The notes beneath the pieces were generated by a model that did not search any database, was not told where the DNA came from, and worked only from the letters and a program-made list of their open reading frames with translations. Shown here one piece after another: positions 9,040-17,162 of a stretch of 64,000 bases of DNA (position 1 is the stretch's first letter; every line of letters starts with the position of its first letter). The stretch spans positions 310,001-374,000 of the forward strand of contig NZ_FNKL01000002.1 of assembly GCF_900100115.1 (NCBI RefSeq), given 5' to 3'. Both the position numbers and the translations under genes were made by a program. This stretch comes from Chryseobacterium soldanellicola. GTDB taxonomy: Bacteria > Bacteroidota > Bacteroidia > Flavobacteriales > Weeksellaceae.

Positions 9040-9879
9040 ATGAAATTTTCAATTCTTATTGCCAATTACAATAATGGAAAGTTCTTTAAAGACTGCTATG
9101 ACTCCATTATTTCTCAGGAATATAAAGACTGGGAAGTCGTAATCATCGACGACCGTTCTACCGATGACTCTGTTGAAATTATTAACAAAATAATAGGAAC
9201 AGACCCAAGATTCAAATTATATGAAAACGATGCCAATTATGGCGTAGGAGTTACCAAATCCGAGCTTATAGAAAGGTCTACAGGTGATATTTGCGGCTAT
9301 CTTGATCCTGATGATGTCATAAAGCCTAAAGCCTTAAAAAGCGCTGTTGAAGTCTTAGAAAAGAAAAAAGATGTTGTTCTTACCTATTCCAGGCTCGCAA
9401 AATGTGATGAAAACCTGAATATTTTAAAAGAATTTAAATCTGCAATGCAAGTACCGAACGGGCAAAAATATTTTTTTAACTTTCCGATTCAGATTGCCCC
9501 TTTCGTTTCTTTCCGAAGAGATGTTTATATGAAAACCTCCAAAATAAACCCTGAGCTGAAAATTGCCGAAGATCAGGACTTATATTATAAAATGTATGAA
9601 GTCGGCAAGGTAGAATTTATCAATCAGACCGATTATTTATACAGAGCCCACATTGGCGGGATTTCCCAGAATCACAACAAGCAAAAATCGTATGCTTATT
9701 ATGCACAGGCAATCTGGGAAGCCATGCAGCGCAGAAATTTAAAAGAAATCCACGGAAGGCCCATCCCTCCAAGCTATTGCGATCCTCAGGAAATTTTTGA
9801 CCTGCTGGAATATCAAAATAAAATGCCTTTTAGGATTAAAAAACAAATTACACTCAGATTACAAAAACTTTTTGGATAA
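9040..9879 (+). CDS. Glycosyltransferase family 2
   Basis: A 279-residue GT-A glycosyltransferase, distinct from the three tandem copies. It begins MKFSILIANYNNGKF, carries DDRSTDDS after the third strand, and has the metal motif as DPDD at residues 89-92 in GYLDPDDVIKPKAL. The acceptor half has AEDQDLYYKM, matching the ED(x)D region of the family. A TATATTTG box lies 24 bp upstream. Its stop codon overlaps the start of the following GT4 gene by one base (TAATG), so the two are coupled. It presumably works in assembly of the same glycan; sugar specificity is unknown. Confidence 0.9.
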   Translation: MKFSILIANYNNGKFFKDCYDSIISQEYKDWEVVIIDDRSTDDSVEIINKIIGTDPRFKLYENDANYGVGVTKSELIERSTGDICGYLDPDDVIKPKALKSAVEVLEKKKDVVLTYSRLAKCDENLNILKEFKSAMQVPNGQKYFFNFPIQIAPFVSFRRDVYMKTSKINPELKIAEDQDLYYKMYEVGKVEFINQTDYLYRAHIGGISQNHNKQKSYAYYAQAIWEAMQRRNLKEIHGRPIPPSYCDPQEIFDLLEYQNKMPFRIKKQITLRLQKLFG

Positions 9880-11036
9880 TGCCAGATAAAAAAAAGATAA
9901 AAGTGCTTTTCAGACACCGTTCTATGGAAATGGGAGGCGTGGAAAAGGTAGTTTTAAGTATGCTTAATAATCTCAACAGGGATAAATTTGACATGACGAT
10001 ATGTTTAAATATCAATCAGGGTGAATTAAGAAATGAATTTCCGGATCATATCAGAAAAGTCTATCTCACCGACGGAAAGGAAGATTTTTCAAAAAATCCT
10101 GTCATTCAGAAAATACAGTTGGCGAGAAGAAAATTAAAGCTCAAAAATGCGGAAAAAAATCCAGCAATCGCCGACAAACTACTTAATGATACTTACGACA
10201 CAGAAATTGCCACCACCTATTCCGTTTACAAAACCGTACTCAATTCAAGCAATAAAAATTCCAAAAAAATCGCCTGGCTTCATTCCGATCTTACATTACC
10301 CGGTTTTGACTCTTATCGTGAAGATATTTTCAACAGCATGAAGCAATTTGACTATATTATTTACGGTTCACAGCAATCCAAAGATGTTCTGGATCAAAAA
10401 TATCCGGATGTTAAATTTCCTCCGGGAAAAGTGGTGTTAAATGCAATTCCTATTGACGATTTAAAAATTAAAGCAAAGGCATTTCCTACAGATTTCGGGG
10501 ATATTCCGACTTTTGTTTCCGTTGGAAGACTACATTTCAGAAAAGGCTATAAAACGCTTTTAGAAACGCATAAAACGCTTTTGGATGATGGATTTACTCA
10601 TCAGATTATCGTGATCGGAGACGGTGATGATTTTGAGGTGCTTTCAAAAAGAATTCAGGAATTAGGTGTTCAAAATTCTTTTAAACTCCTTGGAACTCAG
10701 ATGAATCCTTATCCTTATGTAAAAAACGCAGATTTTTATATAATGCCGTCAGAAAGTGAAGGCTGGCCGTTGATTATTGCCGAAACTCTTATTCTTCAAA
10801 AACCAATTCTGGCCACAAACGTCGGAGGCATTCCGGAAATGATCGAACATAAAAAAACGGGATATTTAACTGAATATTCTCAGGAAGGCCTGTACAAAGG
10901 AATGAAAGAATTTTTGACCGATAAAACGCTTGTTCAGGAAATTCAGGAGAATTTGAAAGATATTGAAAAGCAATTTGACAATAAGAAAATTTTTGATGCC
11001 GTAGAAGAAATTATAGAAACTGTTCATCAGAAATAA
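9879..11036 (+). CDS. Glycosyltransferase family 4 (GT-B)
   Basis: A 385-residue GT-B fold enzyme. The N-terminal domain has MGGVEKVVLSMLNNL, the usual glycine-rich acceptor-side loop, and the C-terminal domain has FVSVGRLHFRKGYKTL, IIVIGDGDDFEVL and the donor-binding EX7E motif as ESEGWPLIIAE followed by NVGGIPEMI. These are hallmarks of family 4 retaining glycosyltransferases. It overlaps the upstream GT2 by one base. A related GT4 occurs at 14027-15175 with the same 'NPYPYxKNADFYI' stretch, so the two are paralogues. Donor and linkage cannot be assigned. Confidence 0.92.
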   Translation: MPDKKKIKVLFRHRSMEMGGVEKVVLSMLNNLNRDKFDMTICLNINQGELRNEFPDHIRKVYLTDGKEDFSKNPVIQKIQLARRKLKLKNAEKNPAIADKLLNDTYDTEIATTYSVYKTVLNSSNKNSKKIAWLHSDLTLPGFDSYREDIFNSMKQFDYIIYGSQQSKDVLDQKYPDVKFPPGKVVLNAIPIDDLKIKAKAFPTDFGDIPTFVSVGRLHFRKGYKTLLETHKTLLDDGFTHQIIVIGDGDDFEVLSKRIQELGVQNSFKLLGTQMNPYPYVKNADFYIMPSESEGWPLIIAETLILQKPILATNVGGIPEMIEHKKTGYLTEYSQEGLYKGMKEFLTDKTLVQEIQENLKDIEKQFDNKKIFDAVEEIIETVHQK

Positions 11037-11101
11037 AGTCTTTTATTAAAGGTTTTCATACATTTGATAAACCCAATTTTAATCTTACACAAATACCAAA
11101 G

Positions 11102-12544
11102 ATGAATTCTTTTATAGAAAATGTATATCAATCATTTTTGCAGAATAAAGCAAATACCTGCATCAGCATTGAAAATCAAAGCCATACATATGAAAATATC
11201 TTAGAAATTTCAAATCATATAAGATATCAGCTACAAAATGTAAGCTCCCAGAATATAGGGATTTATCTTACGGATGATGTATATATGTATGCCGCAATTT
11301 TGGCGATATGGTTTGAAGGAAAAACCTATGTTCCCATTCATCCGGATTTTCCTTTAACTAAAAATTTAAATTTAATCCAACAGGCTGATATTGATACAAT
11401 TTTAACTTCAGCTGAAATAAAAGAAAGCTTTACTATAAATATCATCGACACCAAAAAAAACTTTGATATTGAAGCACTTCCGCCCAAAGAATCGGCCTTT
11501 ACGAATAATGCTTACATTCTCTTCACGTCAGGAAGTACAGGAAATCCGAAAGGCGTTCCTATTCAGTTTTCTAACCTGCATTATTTTTCAGAATCCTTTC
11601 ATTCCACTTTTGGAAAATTAACTCCGGAAGATTCTGTTTTACAGATGTTTGAGCTTACTTTTGACCTTTCTGTGATGAGTTATTTAATTCCCTGGTTAAA
11701 CGGGGCAAAGGTTGTCGGCCTTCATAAAAAAGAAACAAAATTCTTACAAATCCTTGATTTACTGGAGGCAGATGAGATTACAGTAGCTTTAATGGTGCCA
11801 AGCATCTTGAATTTAATTATTCCTTACCTGGATCCTTCGGTGAAAAACGAAAGCTTACGTTTAAACCTTTTCTGTGGCGAAGCGTTGCTGGTAAAGCAGA
11901 TTGAGGGCTGGAGAGATTTTATTCCGAAGGCGTCTATTCATAACGTGTACGGGCCAACGGAAAATACGATTTTCTGTACAAATTATACGGTTGAAAATCC
12001 GATTAAAGAAAAAAAAGGGATTATAAGTATTGGAAAATCAATGGAAAACAGCAACCTGAGTTTTCTTGAAGAGAATACGAACGAGGGCGAACTTTTGCTT
12101 TCCGGAAAATTTTTAACCCAATCTTACTGGAAAAATAAAGAAAAAACAAAGGAAGCATTTATTCAAAAAGACGGAAAAACGTTCTACAAAACCGGAGATT
12201 GGTGTTTAAAAGATGAAGACGGAGATTATTTTTATGTCAACAGAATAGATTTTCAGGCTAAAATCAATGGTTTCCGTGTAGAATTAGCTGAAATTGAATA
12301 TTTTACCAATCAAAAATTAGAAAATGCAATAAGTGTGGCTGTTATTCATAAAGATAAAAATGATAATGATAATTTGATGCTTTTCATCAATGATTTAACC
12401 TCAAATGAAGAGGAAATTTTATCTCATTTAAAAAATAATTTACCTGAATACTGCATTCCGTCAAAAATAATAAAAGTTGATAAGTTCCCGACCAACACAT
12501 CCGGCAAAATCGACAGAAACGAATTAAAAAAATTACTTGTATGA
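11102..12544 (+). CDS. AMP-forming acyl/aminoacyl ligase (adenylation domain, DltA-like)
   Basis: A 480-residue stand-alone adenylation enzyme. The phosphate-binding loop is LFTSGSTGNPKGVP, the aromatic motif NVYGPTENTIFCT is motif A5, YKTGDWCLKDEDGDYFYVNRIDFQ-type residues cover A7-A8 with GFRVELAEIEY, and the C-terminal catalytic Lys is K469 in TSGKIDRNEL. Such enzymes activate a carboxylic or amino acid with ATP and load it onto a carrier protein; DltA is the closest familiar example in size and form. It overlaps the following GNAT gene by four bases (ATGA) and sits near a carrier protein gene on the other strand, which is the expected partner. The substrate is unknown; it should not be called dltA without substrate evidence. 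Confidence 0.85.
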   Translation: MNSFIENVYQSFLQNKANTCISIENQSHTYENILEISNHIRYQLQNVSSQNIGIYLTDDVYMYAAILAIWFEGKTYVPIHPDFPLTKNLNLIQQADIDTILTSAEIKESFTINIIDTKKNFDIEALPPKESAFTNNAYILFTSGSTGNPKGVPIQFSNLHYFSESFHSTFGKLTPEDSVLQMFELTFDLSVMSYLIPWLNGAKVVGLHKKETKFLQILDLLEADEITVALMVPSILNLIIPYLDPSVKNESLRLNLFCGEALLVKQIEGWRDFIPKASIHNVYGPTENTIFCTNYTVENPIKEKKGIISIGKSMENSNLSFLEENTNEGELLLSGKFLTQSYWKNKEKTKEAFIQKDGKTFYKTGDWCLKDEDGDYFYVNRIDFQAKINGFRVELAEIEYFTNQKLENAISVAVIHKDKNDNDNLMLFINDLTSNEEEILSHLKNNLPEYCIPSKIIKVDKFPTNTSGKIDRNELKKLLV

Positions 12545-13170
12545 TCATCAGAAAAGCAACCCGGGCAGACATTCCCTTTCTTATCAATGGGATTTTATCG
12601 ATTGAGAATACAGGAAATTCAAATACGTTCAGCAATATATTTGAAACTGATAATCAGACAACTTACAATTATCTGGAGCAATTTTTTCTGGATGAGGAAA
12701 ACTTTGATACAGAATTTTCATTAAACACCTATACCATCGCGGAGATCGATAATGAGCCCGCAGGAATGTGCGCGCTTATTTTTACAGATTCAAATTATTA
12801 TCAGAATAAAGGAGAGTTATTTCCTATTCACCTGAAGACAGAGCATCTCAATTCATTTATTAAAAATGCGAAAATTTTACCGGATATCAGAAGTTTTCAG
12901 GAAAATAAAAAATTTCTTGAATATCTTTTCGTGGATGATAGATTCAGGGGAAAAGGGGTTGCGGATGAAATTATAAATCATTTGGCAGCAGAAGCAAAAA
13001 AAACCGATAATAAGCTTTATTTAGACGTTTTGGAAAGCAGCCCTTTTTTGTTTAAATTCTATGCTAAATTTAATTTTGAGCCTACGGAAACGTTCAACAT
13101 TGATACGCCCGAAAACAAGATTTATCCCTGCATTCAAAAAACCCTGTTGTGTAAAAATCTGGAAAATTAA
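12541..13170 (+). CDS. GNAT-family N-acyltransferase
   Basis: A 209-residue protein with GNAT features: the N-terminal IIRKATRADIPFLI, a central YTIAEIDNEPAGMC strand, and the acyl-CoA pyrophosphate loop as FVDDRFRGKGVADEIINHL, followed by LYLDVLESSPFLFKFYAKFNFEP, which is the usual closing alpha/beta pair. It overlaps the adenylation gene by four bases, so both are made together. It could use acyl-CoA or, given the neighbours, an acyl or aminoacyl carrier protein as donor, adding the group to an amino sugar or amino acid; this is an inference. Its stop overlaps the stop of the convergent carrier protein gene by three to four bases at a TTAA. Confidence 0.85.
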   Translation: MIIRKATRADIPFLINGILSIENTGNSNTFSNIFETDNQTTYNYLEQFFLDEENFDTEFSLNTYTIAEIDNEPAGMCALIFTDSNYYQNKGELFPIHLKTEHLNSFIKNAKILPDIRSFQENKKFLEYLFVDDRFRGKGVADEIINHLAAEAKKTDNKLYLDVLESSPFLFKFYAKFNFEPTETFNIDTPENKIYPCIQKTLLCKNLEN

Positions 13171-13397
13171 TTGAATTTTTCCTTGCCGATCGCTTCAGCT
13201 AAATCATTGATGGTATGAATATTTCTGAAACCTCTTGGATTCAGCTTAACATCAAATTGATTTTCAACCAATTGCATAACCAAAACAGCAGATAATGAAC
13301 CGTAGCTTTCCAGCTCTTTAAAATTCGTTTCCGGAGTAATGGCCGCCGTTTCGTTTAATTCTTGTTTAAGCAGATCGCAAAATTGTTCGATGTTCAT
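13167..13397 (-). CDS. Acyl carrier protein
   Basis: A 76-residue acidic helical protein with carrier-protein form. The likely phosphopantetheine attachment site is Ser34 in SYGSLSAVLVMQLVENQF; the usual DSL is GSL here, so the preceding Asp is missing. Length, the following amphipathic helix and the final NDLAEAI helix fit the family. It is encoded opposite to the adenylation and GNAT genes, converging with a four-base overlap, and is expressed from its own promoter (TAAATTTG, 13435-13442 on the minus strand) 37 bp upstream. It is the best candidate carrier for the ligase at 11102. A role in general fatty acid synthesis is less likely given the location. Confidence 0.85.
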   Translation of the reverse strand: MNIEQFCDLLKQELNETAAITPETNFKELESYGSLSAVLVMQLVENQFDVKLNPRGFRNIHTINDLAEAIGKEKFN

Positions 13398-13434
13398 TGT
13401 AAATTGTTTGTGTTTAGTTCATATTTTAAGCGAC

Positions 13435-13462
13435 CAAATTTATAAAATAATTTCTATTTTTG
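13435..13462. promoter_or_regulatory. Divergent promoter pair, ACP / hexapeptide acyltransferase
   Basis: TAAATTTG on the minus strand (13435-13442) faces the acyl carrier protein and TATTTTTG on the plus strand (13455-13462) faces the acyltransferase at 13470, leaving only 7 bp before its first ATG. Both match TAnnTTTG; no clear -33 element. Confidence 0.5.
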
Positions 13463-13469
13463 CTTCACT

Positions 13470-14027
13470 ATGATGATATATAAAATTTTAAATAAAATTT
13501 CCACCACCATTCAGGACCTGCAACATTCTGTTTATCTGAAGGTTTGCATCGGAAACGGCTTAAAGCTGGGTAAAAATGCTGTGGTAAGAAATAATGTTTC
13601 CTTTGGCTCCGAACCTTTTTTAGTTGAAATCGGCGACGAAACAAGAATTGCTTCAGGAGTAACTTTTGTAACGCATTCCGGAGCCACAATCAACATAAGA
13701 AAACTGGAAGGCTACGAGCAGGTAAGAAACTTTGGCCGCATAAAAGTTGGTAAAAACTGTGCTATAGGAAGCAATTCTGTGATATTGCAGGATGTAGAAA
13801 TTGGTGACAATTGTGTCTTAGGTGCCAATTCGGTTTTGTCGGAATCTATGCCGGAACATACTGTATATGCCGGAAATCCTGCAAAATATGTTTGTGAAAT
13901 CGAAGATTATGCTGATGTTTTGAAAAAAACAACGGTTAATTATCCTATGGAATTGGAAAAAGACAGAAAAAGCTTAAACCAATGGCTGAAGCTGAATTTA
14001 CCGGAAAAATTCAAAACTGCAAAATAG
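13470..14027 (+). CDS. Left-handed beta-helix (hexapeptide repeat) acyltransferase
   Basis: A 185-residue member of the hexapeptide acyltransferase superfamily (CatB/Maa-like). Isoleucine- and valine-led hexapeptide repeats run through residues about 30-140, for example IGDETRIASG, IKVGKNCAIGSNSVI and VEIGDNCVLGANSVL, with a possible catalytic His in TFVTHSGATI and the usual PEHTVYAGNPAKYV ending. Such enzymes O- or N-acylate sugars of surface glycans using acyl-CoA. ATG at 13470 or 13473 could serve as start. Its stop TAG overlaps a GTG that is the likely start of the next GT4. It is divergent from the acyl carrier protein gene. Confidence 0.88.
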   Translation: MMIYKILNKISTTIQDLQHSVYLKVCIGNGLKLGKNAVVRNNVSFGSEPFLVEIGDETRIASGVTFVTHSGATINIRKLEGYEQVRNFGRIKVGKNCAIGSNSVILQDVEIGDNCVLGANSVLSESMPEHTVYAGNPAKYVCEIEDYADVLKKTTVNYPMELEKDRKSLNQWLKLNLPEKFKTAK

Positions 14028-15175
14028 TGCAAAAAAAGAAAATTCTTATTCGTATCGGCTCTTTGCGTCATGGTGGTGCCGAAAAAGTATTGGTCACTTT
14101 TCTAAAAAACCTTCCCAAAGACAAGTATGAAATCGACTTGCTATTAAATTTATATTCGGGGAAATATTTACCGGAAGTTCCGGATTGGATTACTATTCTT
14201 TACCTTCATAAAGGAGAAATGATCACGACCAACCGGCCGCACGAAATTCCTAAAAAAGCAGCCCGGGTGATTTATCAGGGAACATTAAAAAAATTCCCCA
14301 ATCTTTTATATAAAGGCAAGCTTCAGAATAAAAAATATGATATAGAATTTGCCGCAATCCACGGAATGCGTGATGAAATTTTAGGTTCACCTTTAAAAAG
14401 CTCAAAAAAAATTGTCTGGATCCACAATGACCTTTCTCTGGTAAAAGGATATACAGATGAAGAAATCCGTAAGTTTTTCGGATTTGACAAAATCATGGTG
14501 ATTTCTGAAAAAATTGAACATTTGTTTTTAAATTTAGCTAAAAACGACTCCGAAAAGAACAAAATAGTAAGAATTTACAATCCTTTGGATACCGAAGAAT
14601 TCTTACATAAGGCTGAAAAACCGGTTATAAACTATACTTTTAACTCTACTTTTCCGACTTTTATTTCTGTGGGAACGGTATTTCCGCAAAAGGGATTTGA
14701 CAGGCTTCTGAGAGTTCATAAAAAGCTTATTGATGAAGGCTTTAAGCACCATGTTTTAATTGTCGGTGACGGATATGATTTTGAAAACATTAAGAAATTG
14801 AAAACTGATCTTGGTGTTGATGCAACCGCAACCATGCTGGGCTTTACAGACAATCCTTATCCTTATTTTAAAAATGCGGATTTTTATATTTTAAGTTCGA
14901 GATACGAAGGTTTTCCGACGGTTTTATTTGAAGCGATCACGTTAAAAAAGAAAATTATTTCAACTGAAGTTTCCGGAGCGCATGAAATGCTTAAGAATGG
15001 TGAATTAGGATTAATTGTTGAAAATTCTGAGGAGGGAATTTATGAAGGAATGAAAAAGGCGCTGTCGGAACCGGAAAAATTTACCCAATATTCCGAAAAG
15101 CTGAAAGACTATGAAATGCCTTTTAATCTTGAAAATTCTGTAAGTAAAATATCCTCGATTATAGATGAATTATAA
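14027..15175 (+). CDS. Glycosyltransferase family 4 (GT-B)
   Basis: A 382-residue GT-B enzyme with ILIRIGSLRHGGAEKVLV at the N-terminus, FISVGTVFPQKGFDRLL at the start of the second domain, VLIVGDGYDFENI, and the EX7E motif as RYEGFPTVLFEA followed by EVSGAHEML. It is a paralogue of the GT4 at 9879. The frame is open from an ATG at 13982, but that start would overlap the upstream gene by 46 bases and add a low-complexity leader; GTG at 14027 forms a TAGTG stop-start overlap exactly like the TAATG junctions elsewhere in this region and is preferred. It should add one sugar in the same pathway. Confidence 0.88.
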   Translation: MQKKKILIRIGSLRHGGAEKVLVTFLKNLPKDKYEIDLLLNLYSGKYLPEVPDWITILYLHKGEMITTNRPHEIPKKAARVIYQGTLKKFPNLLYKGKLQNKKYDIEFAAIHGMRDEILGSPLKSSKKIVWIHNDLSLVKGYTDEEIRKFFGFDKIMVISEKIEHLFLNLAKNDSEKNKIVRIYNPLDTEEFLHKAEKPVINYTFNSTFPTFISVGTVFPQKGFDRLLRVHKKLIDEGFKHHVLIVGDGYDFENIKKLKTDLGVDATATMLGFTDNPYPYFKNADFYILSSRYEGFPTVLFEAITLKKKIISTEVSGAHEMLKNGELGLIVENSEEGIYEGMKKALSEPEKFTQYSEKLKDYEMPFNLENSVSKISSIIDEL

Positions 15176-15208
15176 TATTTTGTTCATTTTAAGCTAATTC
15201 AAAAACTT

Positions 15209-15216
15209 TACATTTG
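15209..15216 (+). promoter_or_regulatory. -7 promoter element TACATTTG
   Basis: Matches TAnnTTTG and ends 4 bp before the ATG at 15221, so the transcript may be leaderless. A TTG lies at 15180-15182, 26 bp upstream, which is slightly too far for a canonical -33 element. Confidence 0.5.
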
Positions 15217-15220
15217 TCTT

Positions 15221-15778
15221 ATGGCAGAAAAATACTCTATCATTCAGAAAGATTTTTACCGTGAAAGTGGAAAATGGCTTTCAACATTTGAAATTTGGGC
15301 AAAATGTATCAATCCGAATCTTCATTTTATTTACATTTTAAGAAAAACCCAGCAGTATAAGAAAAAATCTTTGTTGGGTGTATTTTGGAGAATGGTTTTA
15401 AGGCATCATCAAATAAAATACGGCTTCCAGATTTACCCTGAAACAGAGATTGGAGAAGGTTTTTATCTTGGCCATTGGGGAAGTTTGGTCATTAATCCAA
15501 AAGTTAAAATCGGAAAAAACTGCAATATCGCACAAGGTGTAACAATCGGGCAACAAAATCGCGGCAAAAATCAAGGTTTTCCCACGATCTCTGATCAAGT
15601 CTGGATCGGCACCAACGCTGTAATTGTAGGAGGCGTTACAATTGGAAATAATGTTCTAATTGCGCCAAATTCTTATGTAAATTTTGATGTTCCTGCAAAT
15701 TCTGTCGTTATGGGGAATCCCGGAAAAATATATGAGGCCGAAAATGCTACCGAAGGTTATATTAATCATACAGTGTAA
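15221..15778 (+). CDS. Serine acetyltransferase-like hexapeptide acyltransferase
   Basis: A 185-residue protein whose C-terminal half is a left-handed beta-helix: ETEIGEGFYLGHWGSLVI, VKIGKNCNIAQGVTIGQ, ISDQVWIGTNAVIVGGVTIG and NVLIAPNSYV, ending PANSVVMGNPGKIY. The arrangement and the candidate catalytic His in LGHWG follow the serine acetyltransferase branch of the superfamily, members of which in glycan clusters acetylate sugars. CysE proper has a longer N-terminal helical domain and a different active-site neighbourhood, so cysteine synthesis is unlikely here. It is the last gene of the polysaccharide region and has its own -7 box just before the ATG. Confidence 0.85.
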   Translation: MAEKYSIIQKDFYRESGKWLSTFEIWAKCINPNLHFIYILRKTQQYKKKSLLGVFWRMVLRHHQIKYGFQIYPETEIGEGFYLGHWGSLVINPKVKIGKNCNIAQGVTIGQQNRGKNQGFPTISDQVWIGTNAVIVGGVTIGNNVLIAPNSYVNFDVPANSVVMGNPGKIYEAENATEGYINHTV

Positions 15779-15946
15779 AACATATAATTCTGATTTTTTG
15801 TATTTTTATTAAGAGTTTGTATTTTTATGCTGAATTTCAATATTGTATAGCCTCAATAATTGTAATACGTTTTTTTTATCATATGATTTTAAGCATATTT
15901 TAATATTAAACTTTGTTAAAAATGATTTCTTTTTCATTAAAAATTA

Positions 15947-15954
15947 TATTTTTG
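15947..15954 (+). promoter_or_regulatory. -7 promoter element TATTTTTG before carbonic anhydrase
   Basis: Matches TAnnTTTG and lies 79 bp before the ATG at 16034, in a 255-bp AT-rich spacer. A TTTG at 15912-15915 is 31 bp upstream, farther than the normal -33 spacing. Confidence 0.4.
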
Positions 15955-16033
15955 TATGATTATTGATTTAGTCTATTGATTTTGAAAATAATTTAAACGA
16001 AATAAATAATTATAAACTTTAAATTTTTAATTT

Positions 16034-16702
16034 ATGTCACAATCGTACGAGGCTATTTTCGAAAACAACAAAAAATGGGTAGAATCTAAAATTGAAAAAG
16101 ACCCGTCTTTCTTCGAAGAATTAGCAAAAACCCAGCATCCTGATTATTTATACATCGGATGTTCGGACAGCAGAGTTACTGCAGAAGAATTAATGGGAAC
16201 GCAACCGGGTGAAGTTTTTGTAACAAGAAACATTGCCAATGTGGTTAACACCCTGGATATGAGCTCAACAGCTGTTATTCAATATGCTGTAGAGCATTTA
16301 AAGGTGAAGCACATTATTGTTTGCGGGCATTACAATTGCGGAGGTGTAAAAGCAGCGATGACGCCTCAGGATTTAGGATTATTGAATCCTTGGCTGAGAA
16401 ACATCCGTGATGTTTACAGATTACACCAGGCAGAATTAGACGCTATCGAAGATGAAGGTAAACGTTATGACAGACTTGTAGAATTAAACGTACAAGAACA
16501 GTGCATCAACGTAATTAAAATGGCCTGTGTGCAGGAAAGATACATCCTGGAAGAGTATCCTGTAGTTCACGGCTGGGTTTTTGACCTTAGAACAGGTAAA
16601 ATTATCGATCTTAAGATTGATTTCGAGAAAATCTTGAAAGACATCCAAAAAATCTACAATCTTACAAGTTCTGACTGGGTAATGAGCAGAAAGACCCAAT
16701 AG
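16034..16702 (+). CDS. Beta-class carbonic anhydrase
   Basis: A 222-residue cytoplasmic zinc enzyme that interconverts CO2 and bicarbonate. The zinc ligands of the beta class are all present: Cys43 in IGCSDSR with the Asp45-Arg47 dyad, His99 and Cys102 in CGHYNCGGV. The stretch VFVTRNIAN is also typical. Length is normal for the family. It leads a set that continues with a small secreted protein (19 bp later) and a SulP anion transporter, an association well known for bicarbonate handling. It probably supplies or consumes bicarbonate for carboxylation reactions. Confidence 0.96.
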   Translation: MSQSYEAIFENNKKWVESKIEKDPSFFEELAKTQHPDYLYIGCSDSRVTAEELMGTQPGEVFVTRNIANVVNTLDMSSTAVIQYAVEHLKVKHIIVCGHYNCGGVKAAMTPQDLGLLNPWLRNIRDVYRLHQAELDAIEDEGKRYDRLVELNVQEQCINVIKMACVQERYILEEYPVVHGWVFDLRTGKIIDLKIDFEKILKDIQKIYNLTSSDWVMSRKTQ

Positions 16703-16721
16703 TTTTTCTAAAAAATGTAAC

Positions 16722-17021
16722 ATGAAATTCTGGAGTATTATTACATTACTGATTTTCCTAAACTTCACAGCTTTACCGGGTATGGCTGCGGTTTTCGGTT
16801 GGGATCTGCAGAGAACCAATGTAATAATCAATGAAGAAGAGCCGCATTCTCACCCAACATCTTTAATTGTTTACGAAAAGACGCTTCCAAAAACTTTAGA
16901 TGTATTTGATTATCTGAAGTTTTTTGAGCCTGATATTCAGGGCAGGTCTTTTGTGCTGATAGATGATTCTTTTCATCTTTCGCCTTTACTCACTATATTT
17001 TCTCCGCCTCCGGAAGCTTAA
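16722..17021 (+). CDS. Small secreted protein between carbonic anhydrase and SulP
   Basis: A 99-residue protein not recognised as a known family. Residues 1-22 form a hydrophobic signal peptide ending at PGMAA, so it is probably exported. The mature part has EEEPHSHPTS, with two His near acidic residues that could bind a metal, and a proline-rich C-terminus. It begins 19 bp after the carbonic anhydrase stop and is followed, after 141 bp, by sulP, so it is likely part of the same unit. Codon use looks like that of its neighbours. A genuine gene is likely; its role is unknown. Confidence 0.65.
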   Translation: MKFWSIITLLIFLNFTALPGMAAVFGWDLQRTNVIINEEEPHSHPTSLIVYEKTLPKTLDVFDYLKFFEPDIQGRSFVLIDDSFHLSPLLTIFSPPPEA

Positions 17022-17050
17022 TTTATCGCAACTATTTTTAACAGGAATTC

Positions 17051-17066
17051 ATATCAGATCTGATAT
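17051..17066. promoter_or_regulatory. Perfect 16-bp palindrome upstream of sulP
   Basis: ATATCAGATCTGATAT is a perfect inverted repeat with no spacer, about 97 bp before the chosen sulP start. It has the form of a dimeric regulator site. No matching site was noticed before the carbonic anhydrase gene, so binding and function are unproven. Confidence 0.4.
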
Positions 17067-17162
17067 CGGATCCGTGTGCTTTAAAATTAAATTTCCAATC
17101 TTTTATAATTGAATTATTTAAAGACAAATAGCTCAATTGTATTTCACAGCAGTTTTCACATC

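Noticed and set aside
11102..12544. Naming the ligase dltA and the carrier dltC
   Set aside because: The other Dlt membrane components are absent and the organism is not expected to make teichoic acid; only the general chemistry is shared.
13982..14027. ATG at 13982 as start of the second GT4
   Set aside because: It would overlap the upstream gene by 46 bases and add a nonconserved leader; the TAGTG stop-start overlap at 14027 fits the region's pattern.
15221..15778. Calling the second hexapeptide protein cysE
   Set aside because: It lacks the long N-terminal helical domain of serine acetyltransferase and lies in a glycan cluster; a sugar acetyltransferase is more likely.
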